Positions 5,398-6,517 of a stretch of 6,517 nucleotides of DNA are shown one piece after another; positions within the stretch are counted from its first letter, which is position 1; each line of letters starts with the position of its first letter. A program made the position numbers and the translations under genes. Origin of the DNA: UBA1081 sp964613045 (GTDB taxonomy: Bacteria > Bacillota > Clostridia > Oscillospirales > Acutalibacteraceae); NCBI GenBank assembly GCA_964613045.1, contig CAZTFS010000110.1, positions 1-6,517 of the forward strand, in the 5' to 3' direction. Below the pieces are notes generated by a model. The model was not told the origin of the DNA, did no database searches, and worked only from the letters and a program-made list of their open reading frames with translations.

Positions 5398-6405
5398 ATG
5401 GCAATTATGACATGGCTGGACGGATTGTTCAGCACACTCGCAGGCGTATTTTCGAAACTTATGTCTGTAGTACTTTCAATTATGATCAGTACAGGCAGCA
5501 TGGCTGCAGCTCCCTCAACTGATGACGTTATCAAAGCAGCTGATGACGAAAGCGTTAAACTTATGGTCGAAGTTTTAGCTGATACTCAGCTTAACGCATT
5601 TAACACAAACCGTGCATATTTTGATCTTGCAATGCAGGATTATCAGAATGCAGAAACAGATCTTGACGGTCTTCTTATTCTCGGTGACGTTACAGAAAAC
5701 AGCCTTGAGCTTGAGTGGAATGCAATTGCTGATATTCTCAGTGATAACAGCTTTGACGACACTCTTCTTCTTGCAACAGGTAACCATGACATCAGACTTC
5801 GTTCTATGGATCAGATCAAAGAAAGATTCTATGGTGTTCAGAACGAGTTTACAGTAGTTGAGCCCGAAGGTGAGCTTTACTATTCCTATGAGATCAATGG
5901 TTATACATTCCTTGTTATGGGTTCTGATACAAGCGAAATGGAAGAAGCTAATATTGGTGACGAGCAGCTTGCATGGCTTGATGCTTCAATGAGTGCAGCT
6001 ACTGCTGACAATAAGCCTGTATTTGTTATCCTTCATCAGGTTCTCAAAAATACACACGGTCTTCCCAACACATGGGGTAACGGTTCAAATAAGACAGCCG
6101 GTACTGTTGGCGATCAGAGCGATGCAATCTATGAAATTCTCAATAAGTATGAGAATGTAATCCTTCTCACAGGTCACCTCCACACAGGCTTCGGTCAGTA
6201 TACATACGAGACTCTCGGCGATAACGGTAACATCACATCCGTCAACTTCCCCGGTCTCGGTAAGAACTGTCAGGACGGTATCGAAGGCTACGGTCAGGGT
6301 GCAACTCTTGAAGTTTATGAAGATCAGGTCATCATCAGAGCAAGAAATGTGGCAAACGGCACATATTACGGTGCAGAATACGATCTTACAATCGAGCTTA
6401 AATAA
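5398..6405 (+). CDS. Calcineurin-like metallophosphoesterase with hydrophobic N-terminus (335 aa)
   Basis: This is a predicted metal-dependent phosphoesterase. The family motifs appear in order: ADTQ (61-64, where D-x-H is usual, so His is replaced by Gln), LGDVTEN (95-101), GNHD (128-131), LHQ with H213, and GHLH (259-262). Residues 5-38 form a hydrophobic stretch ending in SMAAAPS. This could be a signal peptide or membrane anchor, but it lacks the usual basic start and carries Asp at position 8. The ATG follows AAAGGTGA (5381-5388) with 9 nt spacing, and an in-frame TGA at 5386-5388 rules out a longer form. The gene lies 75 bp after the dockerin protein with only a weak hairpin between, so the two are probably co-transcribed. 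The second half is rich in C-ending codons (ATC, AAC, TTC, CTC), which suggests strong expression. The substrate is unknown; nucleotides, phospholipids or teichoic-acid-type esters are possible. Confidence 0.9.
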   Translation: MAIMTWLDGLFSTLAGVFSKLMSVVLSIMISTGSMAAAPSTDDVIKAADDESVKLMVEVLADTQLNAFNTNRAYFDLAMQDYQNAETDLDGLLILGDVTENSLELEWNAIADILSDNSFDDTLLLATGNHDIRLRSMDQIKERFYGVQNEFTVVEPEGELYYSYEINGYTFLVMGSDTSEMEEANIGDEQLAWLDASMSAATADNKPVFVILHQVLKNTHGLPNTWGNGSNKTAGTVGDQSDAIYEILNKYENVILLTGHLHTGFGQYTYETLGDNGNITSVNFPGLGKNCQDGIEGYGQGATLEVYEDQVIIRARNVANGTYYGAEYDLTIELK

Positions 6406-6422
6406 TCAATTTTGTTGAAAAA

Positions 6423-6452
6423 GGGGACTGCGTGATGCAGTCCCTGTTTTTT
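6423..6452 (+). terminator. Intrinsic terminator of the surface-protein operon
   Basis: GGGACTGC (6424-6431) pairs perfectly with GCAGTCCC (6437-6444) around a GTGAT loop. Six T residues follow at 6447-6452. It lies 18 nt after the stop of the phosphoesterase gene. The run of A before the stem gives little bidirectional potential because of the interruptions. Confidence 0.93.
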
Positions 6453-6484
6453 CAGCACAAATATAAATCAGAATTTATCAAGCC

Positions 6485-6517
6485 AATTAACAATGTACAA
6501 TGTACAATTTACAATCG
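6485..6517. repeat. AT-rich heptamer tandem array, right edge, inverted
   Basis: On the plus strand four units read AATTAAC, AATGTAC, AATGTAC, AATTTAC, followed by a partial unit. Read on the minus strand from the edge inward they are GTAAATT, GTACATT, GTACATT, GTTAATT. This is the same family as the left-edge array, with the GTT variant again innermost. It may continue past the window. Between the terminator and this array, 6463-6478 contains a small ATAAAT/ATTTAT hairpin with a CAGA loop and no gene. Confidence 0.8.

Overview
The window looks like a short scaffold from an uncultured gut or rumen Clostridia (Oscillospirales/Ruminococcaceae-like). It has AT-rich intergenic DNA, strong AGGAGG-type ribosome sites, a BspA-type leucine-rich repeat surface protein ending in a type I dockerin, and a small cysteine-containing protein of a kind I associate with Clostridia. 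Both ends of the window, and a run of 100 N in the middle, fall on short AT-rich heptamer-type repeats, so the scaffold probably breaks where the assembler met a multicopy repeat. The taxonomy is an inference from gene content.

Layout. Positions 1-30 hold a tandem heptamer array. A small minus-strand gene (53-241) encodes a 62-residue four-cysteine protein. The 242-334 gap contains two divergent promoters. On the plus strand, three tightly packed genes follow (335-2594): a YgjP-type zinc metallopeptidase, a SecB-like chaperone and a ComEC-like metallo-beta-lactamase (MBL) fold hydrolase. The first of these appears to be translated from a leaderless mRNA. The assembly gap (2630-2729) is flanked by an identical 21-bp direct repeat whose right copy supplies the -35 box of the next transcription unit.

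The second plus-strand unit (2809-6405) encodes two proteins. One is an 837-residue secreted multidomain protein: signal peptide, LRR_5/BspA repeats, a cohesin-like beta domain, seven and a half Cys-rich repeats, a pre-dockerin domain and a dockerin. The other is a calcineurin-like phosphoesterase with an unusual hydrophobic N-terminus and a D-x-Q variant of motif I. A clear intrinsic terminator (6423-6452) ends the unit, and a second heptamer array in inverted orientation closes the window (6485-6517).

How the genes may work together. The first unit appears cytoplasmic (a peptidase, a holdase-like chaperone, a hydrolase) and could concern protein quality control or export, but only their co-transcription supports this. 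The second unit is aimed at the cell surface: the dockerin protein would plug into a cohesin-bearing scaffold, and the phosphoesterase may act at the membrane or outside it. I see no phage, plasmid, CRISPR, tRNA or rRNA features. The most unusual signals are the inverted heptamer arrays framing the locus, the cohesin-like domain and dockerin in one chain, the alternating C-x(9-10)-C-x2-C repeats, and the SecB-like gene beside a zinc peptidase in a Gram-positive-type genome.
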